This document shows positions 45,904 through 54,970 of a stretch of DNA of 64,000 nt, piece after piece; position 1 is the first letter of the stretch, and the number at the start of each line of letters is the position of its first letter. A program made the position numbers and the translations under genes. The stretch covers positions 1-64,000 of the forward strand of contig NZ_JBFBIK010000004.1 in NCBI RefSeq assembly GCF_040685555.1, read 5' to 3'. The notes beneath the pieces are model-generated. The model was not told the DNA's origin. It did not search any database and worked only from the letters and a program-made list of their open reading frames with translations. Origin of the DNA: Sphaerisporangium sp040685555 (GTDB lineage Bacteria > Actinomycetota > Actinomycetes > Streptosporangiales > Streptosporangiaceae).

Positions 45904-46151
45904 GGCTTCTTCCTCCTCAGCGCGGTCGGCATCACATGGATGATCACTAGGTACTTGTCCGTGAGGATGCCGATCACTTCCAGTTCGATGCCCCGATCGT
46001 CCTGGCCGATCCACACCCATCGGTCCTCTAGGCCCGGGTCGGCTGCCGGAACGATGGCCGGCGGTCCACATCGGATCACGTGGAGGGCATGCGCCCGCCC
46101 GATGCGGTGTTTCCGTGCCGACCGATAGAAGCGCAGCTTCCTCATACCCAT
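45900..46151 (-). CDS. BrnT-like toxin
   Basis: The 83-residue basic protein (FYRSARKHRIGRAHALHVIR near the N-terminus, then EDRWVWIGQDDRGIELEVIG and LVIIHVMPTALRRKK) follows the BrnT pattern of a KHxI(x) helix, an RWxxIG strand and a VxxxRxAxRR-like end. BrnT toxins are RelE-like RNases that act without or with ribosomes. There is no ribosome site before the ATG, and TAATAT sits directly before it, so the transcript is probably leaderless. The assignment rests on short motifs and operon form. Confidence 0.55.
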   Translation of the reverse strand: MGMRKLRFYRSARKHRIGRAHALHVIRCGPPAIVPAADPGLEDRWVWIGQDDRGIELEVIGILTDKYLVIIHVMPTALRRKKP

Positions 46152-46274
46152 ATTATGTCAGACACAACCAGGCTTGTTAGGTCGATCAGATGGCAGAAGA
46201 ACGTCTGAGCGCGCGCCACGTGGCGTGCCCGTTGTGATAGTGATCAAGGCGGCACGGGGCCTCCGTCGGTCGCC

Positions 46275-47111
46275 TCACTCTGAGGGCAGTGCGTATCTCC
46301 AGGTGACGGCGAAGGGGCGGCCCTGGTGGTCGTGGTAGACGGGCCAGGCGCCGTCCTGCCGCGCCCGTACGAGCACGCGGCGGGCCTCCGCCGCCTGCGT
46401 GCCCTTCAGAACCTTGTCGAAGCCACCGTCCTCCGAGGCGCCCGGCTCCGGAAGCGGGGAGGGCCACTTGTCGCCGGTCTGCCCTGGCCGGGGCTCCGCG
46501 ATGAGGCGCACCCGGTCGGTCGTATAGGTGCTTCCCTCGCGGCTCACCCGTTCGGCCAGCGCGCCGAGCAGATCGCGTGCGTGGTACAGCCCATCGGGAT
46601 AGCCGCGATCGGAGCGCGTCTCGTCGAGGGCGTACGCGGTCACCGTATGCATCGTGTCGTCGACCCGGACACCGAGCACCATGGTGCGGGCGTCGGCGAT
46701 CTGGGAGACCCCGGTCGGGTCGGCGGTGGCGGGTTGTGAGGCCAGGTCGTCGCGGAGCGCGCGGAGGAGGTCGGTGAGCTCTGTCCCCTTCAGGGGAAGG
46801 CTGCGGTCGGCGTGGGCGATCACGAGGCCGTCGCCGTACACGGCGAGGGCGGGCGGATCGCTTTTCCTCAGGCGGTTTCCGGCGAACCCGCCGTACGAAT
46901 TCCACAGCGCGACCATCTGGCGCGCGGTGGCGGGTTCCGGGCTTTGATCCGTGGTCGTGGGCTCTGGGCTTTCACCCGCGGTCGCGGGGCCCGAGCGGTC
47001 TTCACCTGCCGTCGTGGGGAACGCACGATCGTCACCCGCCGGCGCGGAGCACCCCGCGAGGGCGAGGACGGTCATGGCCACGGCGATCGTGGTGGCGCGA
47101 ATACGACTCAT
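46275..47111 (-). CDS. Lipoprotein of unknown function
   Basis: The 278-residue protein starts MSRIRATTIAVAMTVLALAG with lipobox LALAGC, so it is lipid-anchored outside the membrane. A Thr/Pro/Glu-rich linker with near repeats (TTAGEDRSGPATAGESPEPT) spans about residues 30-65. A folded domain follows (MVALWNSYGGFAGNRLRKSD; YGDGLVIAHADRSLPLKGTE; VDDTMHTVTAYALDETRSDR). The last part (RRVLVRARQDGAWPVYHDHQ) resembles no family known to me. ATG 47111 is chosen because the signal peptide begins there. Confidence 0.75.
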   Translation of the reverse strand: MSRIRATTIAVAMTVLALAGCSAPAGDDRAFPTTAGEDRSGPATAGESPEPTTTDQSPEPATARQMVALWNSYGGFAGNRLRKSDPPALAVYGDGLVIAHADRSLPLKGTELTDLLRALRDDLASQPATADPTGVSQIADARTMVLGVRVDDTMHTVTAYALDETRSDRGYPDGLYHARDLLGALAERVSREGSTYTTDRVRLIAEPRPGQTGDKWPSPLPEPGASEDGGFDKVLKGTQAAEARRVLVRARQDGAWPVYHDHQGRPFAVTWRYALPSE

Positions 47112-47314
47112 GATCAGCACGCGTCCAGGGTGGGTGGGCCGACGATGATCGTCCAGAAGCTTCGACAGCCAGGCTAACACTGCGGCTCCGTGGCGCGGAT
47201 GGTATATCACATACCAGGACCAAGGTGATGTAGAACGCATAAAGGGATCTTGTTTGCTTTATGGACACTCATGGAGATTGAGGGTGTTTCCCCCACACTC
47301 CCAGGAGACCCCGA

Positions 47315-49231
47315 GTGCCCCAGTTACGAGCAGTCCTTGCCGCCGTCGGCCTAGTCGTGGTGATCGCCACTCCGGCCCAGGCGAGCGCCGAGCCCTCCAT
47401 CACCGTCACGCAGGGACGGACCCAGCCGGTCTTCTCCTACGCCGACGCCGTCCGCGAGCACGTCTACGTCGAGTCGAGCGTCGACAGTGACTCCGACGGG
47501 AACCTGGACCGGGTCCGCGTCGACATCATCAGGCCCAAGGAATCGGGCCCCGGCCTCAAGGTGCCGGTGATCATCGACGAGAGCCCGTACTACGACAACT
47601 CCGGTCGCGGCAACGAGTCCGAGCGGAAGGTCTACGACGCGGAGGGGAACCTCGCCAAGTTCCCCCTGTTCTACGACAACTACTTCGTCCCGCGCGGGTA
47701 CGCGGTGCTCAACGTCGACATGATCGGCACCACCAGGTCCGATGGGTGTCCCGACGTCGGCGGGCGGGCCGACGTGCTGGGCGGCAAGGCCGTCATCGAC
47801 TGGCTGAACGGCCGCGCCACCGCCTACCGTGAGGACGGCACGCCGGCGGTCGCCGACTGGACCACCGGCAAGTCCGCGATGATCGGGAAGTCCTATGACG
47901 GCACCCTGGCCAACGCCGTCGCGGCGACCGGCGTCGAAGGCCTCGAGACCATCGTCCCGATCTCCGCGATCAGCTCCTGGTACAAGTACCAGCGCTCCAA
48001 CGGCGTGATCTACAACTTCGACTACATGTCGTACCTGGCGAGGGTCGTCGACACCGACCCGATCGCCAAGTGCGCCGCGGCACGGGCGCGCCTGGACGCC
48101 GAGGACGGCGACGACACCGGCAACTACAACGCCTTCTGGGCCGAGCGCGACTACATCGCCGGTTCGCTGGCCGACGCCTCCAAGGTGCACGCCAGCGTCT
48201 TCGCCGTGCACACGGTCAACGACCTGAACGTCAAGCCCGACAACTTCTCCAAGTGGTGGCAGGCCCTGGCCGACAGGAAGGTGCCCCGCAAGATCTGGGT
48301 CGGGCAGTACCAGCACGTGGACCCCTTCGACTTCGAGGGACGCCGCGACCTGTGGGTCGACACGCTGCACCGCTGGTTCGACTTCTGGCTGCTCGGCGTG
48401 CAGAACGGCATCATGCGCGAGCCCCGCGCCGACGTGCAGACCACCCCGACCGGCTGGATCACCCAGCCCGACTGGCCGGCGCCGCTCGCCGTGAAGATCC
48501 CCCTCTACCCCGCGGCGGACGGCTCGCTCGGCCTGCTCCCCGCCAAGAAGAACACCACGGCCACGTTCACCGACGTCCGCCAGTCCGAGGACGCGATGGT
48601 GGCCGACGTCGGCACCGAGAAGCCGGGACAGGTGGCCTACACCACCGGTGCGCTGCCGGTGGACCTGCGCCTGTCCGGCACGCCCGTCGTGGACCTGCGC
48701 GTCGCGCTCGACAAGCCCACGTCGAACCTGACCGCGCTCATCGTCGACTTCGGCGAGGACACCCGGGTCGACTGGCGCCGAGGGCAGGGCGTCACCACCC
48801 TCGCCGAGGAGGACTGCCACGGTGAGAGCACGGCCTCCGACGACGGCTGCTACAAGAAGGTCGTCGGCAACGTCGCCACCCGCCCGCTGGAGATCGTGGC
48901 CCGCGGCTGGATCGACGCGCAGAACCGCGACTCGCTCAGCACGTCCTCGCCGATGACCCCGGGCCAGTACGCCACGGTGAAGTGGGAGACCCTGCCGCAG
49001 GACTACATCTTCAAGAAGGGCCACCGGCTGGCCCTCGTGATCGCTGGAACCGACTCGAACTACAGCGGCGAGAGGGCCACCGGCGCGAACGTCACCATCG
49101 ACCTCAGCAAGAGCAAGGTGCAGTTCCCGCTCGCCCTCGGCTCCCTGCTTCTCGACCTGGCGAAGGACAAGGTCAAGTGGCACGGCCCGCAGCAGCTCAC
49201 CCTGCCCGTGCCTGAGAACCGTCTCTACTGA
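47315..49231 (+). CDS. Secreted S15/CocE-type Xaa-Pro dipeptidyl-peptidase
   Basis: The 638-residue protein has a Sec signal peptide (LRAVLAAVGLVVVIATPAQA, likely cut after ASA) and an alpha/beta-hydrolase domain: oxyanion-type DESPYYDN, nucleophile Ser193 in GKSYDGT, and Asp303 and His334 in VNDLNV and QYQHVDPF. A C-terminal jelly-roll domain follows from about residue 430 (PVVDLRVALDKPTSNLTALI). This is the S15 X-prolyl dipeptidyl-peptidase/CocE arrangement, cleaving X-Pro dipeptides from exported or environmental peptides. GTG 47315 has AGGAG 7 nt upstream. Single gene, followed by a strong terminator. Confidence 0.92.
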   Translation: MPQLRAVLAAVGLVVVIATPAQASAEPSITVTQGRTQPVFSYADAVREHVYVESSVDSDSDGNLDRVRVDIIRPKESGPGLKVPVIIDESPYYDNSGRGNESERKVYDAEGNLAKFPLFYDNYFVPRGYAVLNVDMIGTTRSDGCPDVGGRADVLGGKAVIDWLNGRATAYREDGTPAVADWTTGKSAMIGKSYDGTLANAVAATGVEGLETIVPISAISSWYKYQRSNGVIYNFDYMSYLARVVDTDPIAKCAAARARLDAEDGDDTGNYNAFWAERDYIAGSLADASKVHASVFAVHTVNDLNVKPDNFSKWWQALADRKVPRKIWVGQYQHVDPFDFEGRRDLWVDTLHRWFDFWLLGVQNGIMREPRADVQTTPTGWITQPDWPAPLAVKIPLYPAADGSLGLLPAKKNTTATFTDVRQSEDAMVADVGTEKPGQVAYTTGALPVDLRLSGTPVVDLRVALDKPTSNLTALIVDFGEDTRVDWRRGQGVTTLAEEDCHGESTASDDGCYKKVVGNVATRPLEIVARGWIDAQNRDSLSTSSPMTPGQYATVKWETLPQDYIFKKGHRLALVIAGTDSNYSGERATGANVTIDLSKSKVQFPLALGSLLLDLAKDKVKWHGPQQLTLPVPENRLY

Positions 49232-49255
49232 TAAACCACTGACAAACCACAAAAA

Positions 49256-49290
49256 GCCGGGGCCCGCACCTTCACGGTGCGGGCCCCGGC
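49256..49290. terminator. Strong bidirectional terminator
   Basis: GCCGGGGCCCGCACC (49256-49270) and its exact complement (49276-49290) form a 15-bp stem with TTCAC loop, with AAAAA before it (a T-run for the minus strand). It lies between the convergent S15 and ABC-transporter genes. Confidence 0.85.
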
Positions 49291-49316
49291 TCCCGTCGTA
49301 GCGGGCCTCGACGAGG

Positions 49317-50237
49317 TCAGGCGAGGCCGTTCTGGGTCAGCCAGTCCTTGGCGACGGCGGGCGGGTCGTCCTTGTCGACGGCGACGCGCTTCATCAGGTC
49401 CACCAGCGCGTTGGTGTCGAGCTTGGCGGAGATGGCGTTCAGGGTCGTGCGCACGGTGTCATTGGCGCCGGCCTTGTTGACCAGCGGCGTGACGTTCTGG
49501 GCGCTGAAGACGTTCTTCGGGTCCTGGAGCGACACAAGGCCGTTGATCAGGATCTTCGGGTCGGTCGTGAAGACGTTGCCCACCTGGACCGCGTCACTCT
49601 TGATCGCGTCGGCCGTGGTCGTGTCCGTGGGCTTCCACTCCTTGAACGTGATGCCGTACACGTCCTTGAACTGGGCCTCGCGGCGCTTCTTGAACTCCGG
49701 CGGGCCGCCCACGACGAAGTCCTTGGCGACCTTGGCGAGGTCCTCGATGGTCGTCAGGTTGTTCTTCGTGGCGGTGTCCTTGGAGACCGTCAACGAGTCG
49801 TTGTCCTGAGCGGGGGACGAGTCGAGGATCTCAAGCTCGGCGGCCAGCTTGGACTTGAGCTCGGCGTTGACGTCATCCGTGCTCGCCGCGGTGCTCTTGG
49901 GGTCGAGGAAGCTGAGCAGACCCCCGTTGTACTCGGGAAGCACGGTCAGCGCACCCGACTTGACCTGGTCGTAGAGGACCTCGCGGCTGCCGATGTTGAA
50001 CTTCTCCTCCACCTGCACTCCCTTGGCCGTGAGGGCCTGGGAGTAGATCGAGGCGAGCAGGACGTTCTCCGGGAAGTTGGCGGAGCCGATGACGACCTTG
50101 GAGGCGCCACCGGAGCCGGACGCGCTGGGGGCCGCGCTGGCGCTGCTGGTTGTGTCGAGCGGGTCCCCGCCACCACACGCGCCTAGGGTGAACACCGCGG
50201 TCAGGGCGACCGCCGCGGTGGTGATCATTCGCCTCAT
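49317..50237 (-). CDS. Betaine/choline/carnitine-type ABC transporter, substrate-binding lipoprotein
   Basis: The 306-residue lipoprotein (lipobox TLGAC near residue 21, then a Ser/Gly/Ala linker) has the OpuAC/ProX type fold: VVIGSANFPENVLLASIYSQ, FNIGSREVLYDQVKSGALTV, LPEYNGGLLSFLDPKST and VFTTDPKILINGLVSLQDPK. OpuBC/OpuCC-like proteins bind quaternary ammonium osmolytes. It is the last gene of the importer operon (ATPase, permease, permease, binding protein), 35 nt after the second permease. Confidence 0.92.
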   Translation of the reverse strand: MRRMITTAAVALTAVFTLGACGGGDPLDTTSSASAAPSASGSGGASKVVIGSANFPENVLLASIYSQALTAKGVQVEEKFNIGSREVLYDQVKSGALTVLPEYNGGLLSFLDPKSTAASTDDVNAELKSKLAAELEILDSSPAQDNDSLTVSKDTATKNNLTTIEDLAKVAKDFVVGGPPEFKKRREAQFKDVYGITFKEWKPTDTTTADAIKSDAVQVGNVFTTDPKILINGLVSLQDPKNVFSAQNVTPLVNKAGANDTVRTTLNAISAKLDTNALVDLMKRVAVDKDDPPAVAKDWLTQNGLA

Positions 50238-50272
50238 TGAATTCCCTTCCAAATCAGGGGGTAATAGAGAGA

Positions 50273-50944
50273 TTAGCGAACCTTGACGCGCTGGCTCACC
50301 CCGGGGGAGACCATCACGCGCTGCAGCAGCGAGAAACCAAGCTGCACGATCAACGCCAGCACGGCGACGAGGACCGCTCCCCCGATCGTGCTCGGGAAGT
50401 CCTTGGTCGCCAGCCCGTCGATGATGTAACGGCCGAGCCCGCCCAGGCCGACGTACGCGGCGACGGTGGCCGTCGCGACCACCTGGATCGCCGCGATGCG
50501 CAGGCCGAGCAGGATCAACGGCAACGCCACGGGAACCAGCACCTTCATGAGCACCTGGCCGCCTCGCAGGCCCATGCCGTACGCCGCGTCGCGCAGGTCC
50601 TCGTCGACGCCACGGATGCCCTCGTAGGTGTTGACCAGGATCGGGGGGATCGCGAGGGCGACCAGGGGGATCAGGACAGGCCAGGTCGTACCGACCCCGA
50701 CCAGCAGCACGATCAGCACCACGAGGCCCAGCGTGGGCAGCGCGCGGGCGGCGTTCGCGGCGATCACGACGAGGACGGCGCCCCGCCGGGTGTGCCCGAT
50801 CAGCAGGCCGAGCGGGATCGCGATGACCATCGCCAGGAGCAGGGCGACCACGGAGAACTCGATGTGCTCCAGCAGCCGGTTCGGGATGCCTCCGGGGCCG
50901 GACCAGTTCGCCGGGGCGCCGAAGAAGTCGATCAGCCAGTTCAT
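50273..50944 (-). CDS. ABC transporter permease (OpuC-like)
   Basis: The 223-residue membrane protein has about six helices. The EAA loop region is VDEDLRDAAYGMGLRGGQVL with LVPVALPLILLGLRIAAIQV, and VGLGGLGRYIIDGL is the family's conserved glycine segment. It pairs with the neighbouring permease to form the membrane part of the osmolyte importer. Its ATG overlaps the stop of the preceding permease as ATGA. Confidence 0.93.
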   Translation of the reverse strand: MNWLIDFFGAPANWSGPGGIPNRLLEHIEFSVVALLLAMVIAIPLGLLIGHTRRGAVLVVIAANAARALPTLGLVVLIVLLVGVGTTWPVLIPLVALAIPPILVNTYEGIRGVDEDLRDAAYGMGLRGGQVLMKVLVPVALPLILLGLRIAAIQVVATATVAAYVGLGGLGRYIIDGLATKDFPSTIGGAVLVAVLALIVQLGFSLLQRVMVSPGVSQRVKVR

Positions 50945-51606
50945 GCCGTCCTCCTCGCACGGGCCCAGGGGGTCAGCAGGCGTTGCGCGAGGACGATGAG
51001 GCCGTCGGCGAGCACGGCGAGCGCCACGACCAGCACGATGCCCACCACGATCGGGGTGTAGAACTGGCGCTGCCACCCGTCGATGAACAGGTAGCCGAGC
51101 CCGCCGCGCCCGACCAGCGCGCCGACGCTGACGAGGCTGATGCTGGACACCGTCGCCACCCGCAGGCCGGCGAGCACGACGGGCACCGCGATGGGCAGCT
51201 CGACCTGCAGCAGCCGCCGCAACGGCCCGAAGCCCATCGCCACGGCCGACTGGCGAACGTGGTCGGGCACCGCCCCGAGCCCGTCGACCACGGACGGGAT
51301 CAGCACCGCGAGAGAATAGAAGGTCAGCGGGATGATGACCGTGGCCCGCTCGGCCAGCCCGGTCAGCGGGATCAGCACGATGAAGACGGCCAGCGACGGC
51401 AGCGAGTAGACGACGTTCATCAGGCCGACGGTGGGCTGGTAGAGCACCCGCCACCGCGCGCTCGCCAGGCCCAGCGGCAGGGCGATGATCAGCCCGAGCA
51501 GCACCGGCACGATGGCCATGATGATGTGGTCGACGAGCAGCGTCTGGATGCTGGGCCAGTTGCGGCCGATCCAGTCCCAGCGGACCAGCGGCTCGCCGTC
51601 ACCCAT
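50941..51606 (-). CDS. ABC transporter permease (OpuC-like)
   Basis: The 221-residue protein has about six membrane helices. MNVVYSLPSLAVFIVLIPLT and VPDHVRQSAVAMGFGPLRRL with LPIAVPVVLAGLRVATVSSI form the usual permease core with the EAA loop. SVGALVGRGGLGYLFIDGWQ matches the glycine stretch of the partner permease. ATG 51606 overlaps the end of the ATPase gene by 8 bp. The two permeases probably form a heterodimer. Confidence 0.93.
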   Translation of the reverse strand: MGDGEPLVRWDWIGRNWPSIQTLLVDHIIMAIVPVLLGLIIALPLGLASARWRVLYQPTVGLMNVVYSLPSLAVFIVLIPLTGLAERATVIIPLTFYSLAVLIPSVVDGLGAVPDHVRQSAVAMGFGPLRRLLQVELPIAVPVVLAGLRVATVSSISLVSVGALVGRGGLGYLFIDGWQRQFYTPIVVGIVLVVALAVLADGLIVLAQRLLTPWARARRTA

Positions 51607-52645
51607 CGGCCACCCCCGTGCTCCGGATGAGGGCCTCGTCCAGCGCGTCCCTGGTGACGACCCCGGCGAACCTGCCGTCGCCGTTGACCGCGATCGCGCA
51701 GCCCGACGGCGCGAGCAGCGCGGCGTCGAGCGCGGCGCGCAGGGAGTCCTTCTCGAGGTCGAAGGTCCCGAACGGCTGGAGCCCGTTCGCCTCACCGGCG
51801 CCGTCGGCACGCCACCCGGTCGGCCGGTTGTCGTCGTCCAGCACCACCGACCAGCCCGGCACGCCGGGCTCGGACCGCACCTTGATGCCGCCGGCCGGGA
51901 CGAAGGACAACCGCCGGATGCCGCGGTCCTTGCCCAGGAACCCCTCGACGAACTCGTCGGCGGGCTCGGCCAGCAGGGTCGCCGGATCGGCGATCTGCGC
52001 CAGGTGACCGCCGACGCGCAGCACCGCGACGGTGTCGCCCAGCTTGATCGCCTCGTCGATGTCGTGGGTCACGAACACGATCGTCTTCTGGAGCTCGGCC
52101 TGGAGCCTGAGCAGCTCGTCCTGAAGGCTGGTGCGCACGACCGGGTCGACGGCGCTGAACGGCTCGTCCATGAGCAGCACCGGCGGGTCGGCCGCGAGGG
52201 CCCTCGCCACCCCGACCCGCTGCTGCTGGCCGCCGGAGAGCTGGAACGGATAGCGCTCGGCCAGCTTGATGTCGAGCCCGACGCGCTCCAGTAGCTCCAT
52301 CGCCCGCGCGCGCGCCTTCTTCTTGTCCCATCCGAGCAGGTAGGGCACGGTGGCGACGTTGTCCACGATCTTGCGATGCGGGAACAGGCCGGACTGCTGG
52401 ATGACGTAGCCGATGCCCCGGCGCAGGGTCGGCGGGTCGATCTTCCGGATGTCCTGCTCGTCGAGGAGGATGCGGCCCTCGGTCGGGTCGATCATGCGGT
52501 TGATCATGCGCAATGACGTGGTCTTGCCGCACCCGGACGGCCCCACGAAGACGGTTATGGCCCCGGTGGGCACCTGGAGGTTGAGGTTGTCGACGGCTAT
52601 CGTGCCGTCGCCATAGCGCTTGGTGACGCCTTCAAATGTGATCAC
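51599..52645 (-). CDS. ABC transporter ATP-binding protein with C-terminal CBS-like region
   Basis: The 348-residue ATPase starts VITFEGVTKRYGDGTIAVDN. It has Walker A GPSGCGKTT, signature LSGGQQQRVGVARALAADP, Walker B VLLMDEPFSAVD and the switch histidine in VFVTHDIDEAI. The C-terminal part (about residues 240-345) has a CBS-domain-like ending (AIAVNGDGRFAGVVTRDALD), as in osmolyte importers of the OpuA/OpuC/ProV type, where CBS domains sense ionic strength or c-di-AMP. GTG 52645 is the first gene of the operon; upstream lies a 383-bp gap shared with a divergent gene. Confidence 0.93.
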   Translation of the reverse strand: MITFEGVTKRYGDGTIAVDNLNLQVPTGAITVFVGPSGCGKTTSLRMINRMIDPTEGRILLDEQDIRKIDPPTLRRGIGYVIQQSGLFPHRKIVDNVATVPYLLGWDKKKARARAMELLERVGLDIKLAERYPFQLSGGQQQRVGVARALAADPPVLLMDEPFSAVDPVVRTSLQDELLRLQAELQKTIVFVTHDIDEAIKLGDTVAVLRVGGHLAQIADPATLLAEPADEFVEGFLGKDRGIRRLSFVPAGGIKVRSEPGVPGWSVVLDDDNRPTGWRADGAGEANGLQPFGTFDLEKDSLRAALDAALLAPSGCAIAVNGDGRFAGVVTRDALDEALIRSTGVADG

Positions 52646-53028
52646 GCACGACCTCGTGCTTCTCGGCCGGACCCCGTAGGCCCGGAATCGTCGAGTCGGC
52701 TGCGCGCAGCTACCACCCGCTCGGCAGCCCCCACGGTAGGTGACGGTCCGACCGCAGGTCCACTTGATCTTTCCCGACACACCCTATGGGGATCTTGAGC
52801 AATCTGTCCCAAGACAGGCGTCAGACCGACTTGTCAGCATTTCAGAAAGGTGCGAATGTTCGCTGTCCGGCCGCTTCTTCCTGGTACTTTCGCGATATCT
52901 ATCAAAGTGGCATCGATTAGTGCGACTCCTGGGAGAGCCTTGGCATGATTGGCTCCCGAGCTTCCTCCCTATCCCCCTCAGCCAGGCCAAACCCACCAGG
53001 CCGCACGAGAATTCCAGAGGAACTGGCC
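52646..53028. other. Divergent intergenic region
   Basis: Between the importer operon and the sigma-like gene. No open frame with family likeness was found. It includes the palindrome GCGATATCTATC-like stretch near 52892 and AT-rich parts expected of promoters, but no -35/-10 pair was placed with confidence. AGAGGAA near 53016 is the ribosome site of the plus-strand gene. Confidence 0.4.
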
Positions 53029-54954
53029 GTGACTCCATCGCTCATCGATCAGCGCCCCCGGGGCGAGCTGATCGCCGAGCTCTACGACCGTCACGCCGCC
53101 GGGCTGTTCGCGTACTGCCACGACCAGCTCGGCGACACCGCCTCCGCCGCCGACGCGCTCACGGCCGTTCTCACCAACGTTCCCGTGGTGGAGCCCCCCC
53201 GCGCCGCGCTGTACGCGCTCGCGCGCCGTGAGATCTACCGGCGCGACGTCGCCTACGTCCTCCCGTCGGTCGACCCCGCCGCCGACCCCGCGACCGCGCT
53301 GATCGAGCGCGTGGTGCGCGAGGTACGCCCGCACCAGCGCGAGGTGCTCCTCCTGTCGGCGATCTGCGGGCTGGACACCGCGGAGCTGGCCTGGGTCCTC
53401 GACGTCGCGGCCGACACCGCCGAGCAGCTCGAACTCAGCGCCCGCCAGCGGTTCTCCCATTCCCTCGCCGCCGCCGTCGCCGCCGTACGGTCGGGGGCGG
53501 CCGTGCCCGCGCGTCTGGCGGAGGCGTACGCGGCGCTGGCGATCGCGCCCGCCGAGGACGCTCTGGCGCGGCTCCCCTGGCGCCGGCCGTCGGGTGGCCT
53601 CCGGGTGAAGATCCTCAGCGCCATCCCCGAAGAGACCCGCACGGCCGGCGGCGCGCGGTCGGAGAGTAAGCGGCTCTGGCCCACCACGCCCAGGTGGCCG
53701 CTGCCCCTCGCCGAGCCGAATCCCTTCACCAACACCGGTGTCTTCCCCGCCAAGGAGCTGTCGCCTCCCGAGCCCGGCCACAGGTCCGGGCACGAGGCCG
53801 CCACCGAGCCGATGCCGAAGATCCGGGCATCGCGCCCCGGAGCACCGGACGCGTTCCCGAGGCCCCGCCGCCGCCGCCAAGCCGCCGCCACCGCCCCCCT
53901 GACCGCCCCGGTGGCGCCGGTTGCCCCGGACGTGCCGGGCACGCCCGCCGCCTCAGCCGGGCCCCCCGCCGCCACACCTCGGGACGCCTTCGGCACCGCC
54001 GCCCGGCACGACCTGCCCGCCATGCCGCTCAGCGCGCCGGTCGCCTTCCCGGACGTGCTGGTCGCCTCATCTGATGTGTCGGCCTTCTTCCCCGCCATCC
54101 CGGTCGCGCCGGCCGGGCCGGAGGCTCCCCCCGCGGACGGCGCTCCGGCCGTGGACAGGCCCTCAGATACCGGGCGCGACTGGTCCCCCGAGAAGTCGTC
54201 GTCCTTCAGCGAGGCACTGGCCACCGGTAACTGGCCCACCCTGCGGCGCACCTTCGGCGGCCGGCCGTCTCCCGAGGTGGACGGTCCCGCGTCCGGCAGC
54301 CCGGGGCGTTCCGCCTCACGAAGGGCTTCCCGGAAGGCCGCCGGAGACACGGCGGCACAGCCGGTGGCACAGCCTGCCGAGGCTCGCGGGCACAAGTCCG
54401 CGGACAGGCGTGCATCCTTTACGCTTCCGGCGGCCCTGGCCGAACTGCGTGCCAGGTTCGGCGCCGCTGCCAGGACGCGTACGCCCGCCGAGCCGGAAGC
54501 ACCCACCGAGCCGGAGACGCCCGCCCGGCCGGAAGAGTCGCCCGCGCCGGGTGACGTGGCGGCCGTCACGACCCCGGACGCGACGTCGTCCGCCTGGGAG
54601 ACGACGGCCCTGGCCGGAGAGACCGCGTCCCCCGAGAAACCGATGTCCCTGGCCGAGCCGGTGACCGGCAAGGTCGTGGACGGCGTCACCGAGCCGGCGA
54701 CGGCGGCGAGCGTGCCCGAACAGACCAGGGCGGCCGTACCCGGGCAGGCCGGGGCGGCCGTACCCGGGCAGGCCGGGGCGGCCGTACCCGGGCAGGGGAC
54801 GTCGGCGGCGCGACCGCGACGGCACGACCGGCCGAAGCCGATCAAGCTGGGCGAGCACCACTACGACTGGCTCTGGGAGGTGGCCGGGTTCATCCTCTGC
54901 GTCGCGATCGCGATGATCGTGTTCTTCGCGGTCCCCACGATCGTCACTCCCTGA
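53029..54954 (+). CDS. Sigma-factor-like protein with low-complexity linker and C-terminal membrane anchor
   Basis: The 641-residue protein begins with a region like sigma-70 region 2 (ELIAELYDRHAAGLFAYCHD; LTAVLTNVPVVEPPRAALYA) and a region-4-like helix-turn-helix (REVLLLSAICGLDTAELAWV; TAEQLELSARQRFSHSLAAA). About 420 residues of Pro/Ala-rich low complexity follow, including a tandem 24-base repeat (GQAGAAVP, three copies near 54735-54795). One transmembrane helix lies at the very end (FILCVAIAMIVFFAVPTIV), before a short outside tail. Promoter recognition by a sigma factor that is tethered at its C-terminus would be unusual; the -10 helix is degenerate, so it may act as a DNA-binding sensor. 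GTG 53029 has AGAGGAA 7 nt upstream. Confidence 0.6.
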   Translation: MTPSLIDQRPRGELIAELYDRHAAGLFAYCHDQLGDTASAADALTAVLTNVPVVEPPRAALYALARREIYRRDVAYVLPSVDPAADPATALIERVVREVRPHQREVLLLSAICGLDTAELAWVLDVAADTAEQLELSARQRFSHSLAAAVAAVRSGAAVPARLAEAYAALAIAPAEDALARLPWRRPSGGLRVKILSAIPEETRTAGGARSESKRLWPTTPRWPLPLAEPNPFTNTGVFPAKELSPPEPGHRSGHEAATEPMPKIRASRPGAPDAFPRPRRRRQAAATAPLTAPVAPVAPDVPGTPAASAGPPAATPRDAFGTAARHDLPAMPLSAPVAFPDVLVASSDVSAFFPAIPVAPAGPEAPPADGAPAVDRPSDTGRDWSPEKSSSFSEALATGNWPTLRRTFGGRPSPEVDGPASGSPGRSASRRASRKAAGDTAAQPVAQPAEARGHKSADRRASFTLPAALAELRARFGAAARTRTPAEPEAPTEPETPARPEESPAPGDVAAVTTPDATSSAWETTALAGETASPEKPMSLAEPVTGKVVDGVTEPATAASVPEQTRAAVPGQAGAAVPGQAGAAVPGQGTSAARPRRHDRPKPIKLGEHHYDWLWEVAGFILCVAIAMIVFFAVPTIVTP

Positions 54955-54970
54955 CCAGCGAGCACCACCG

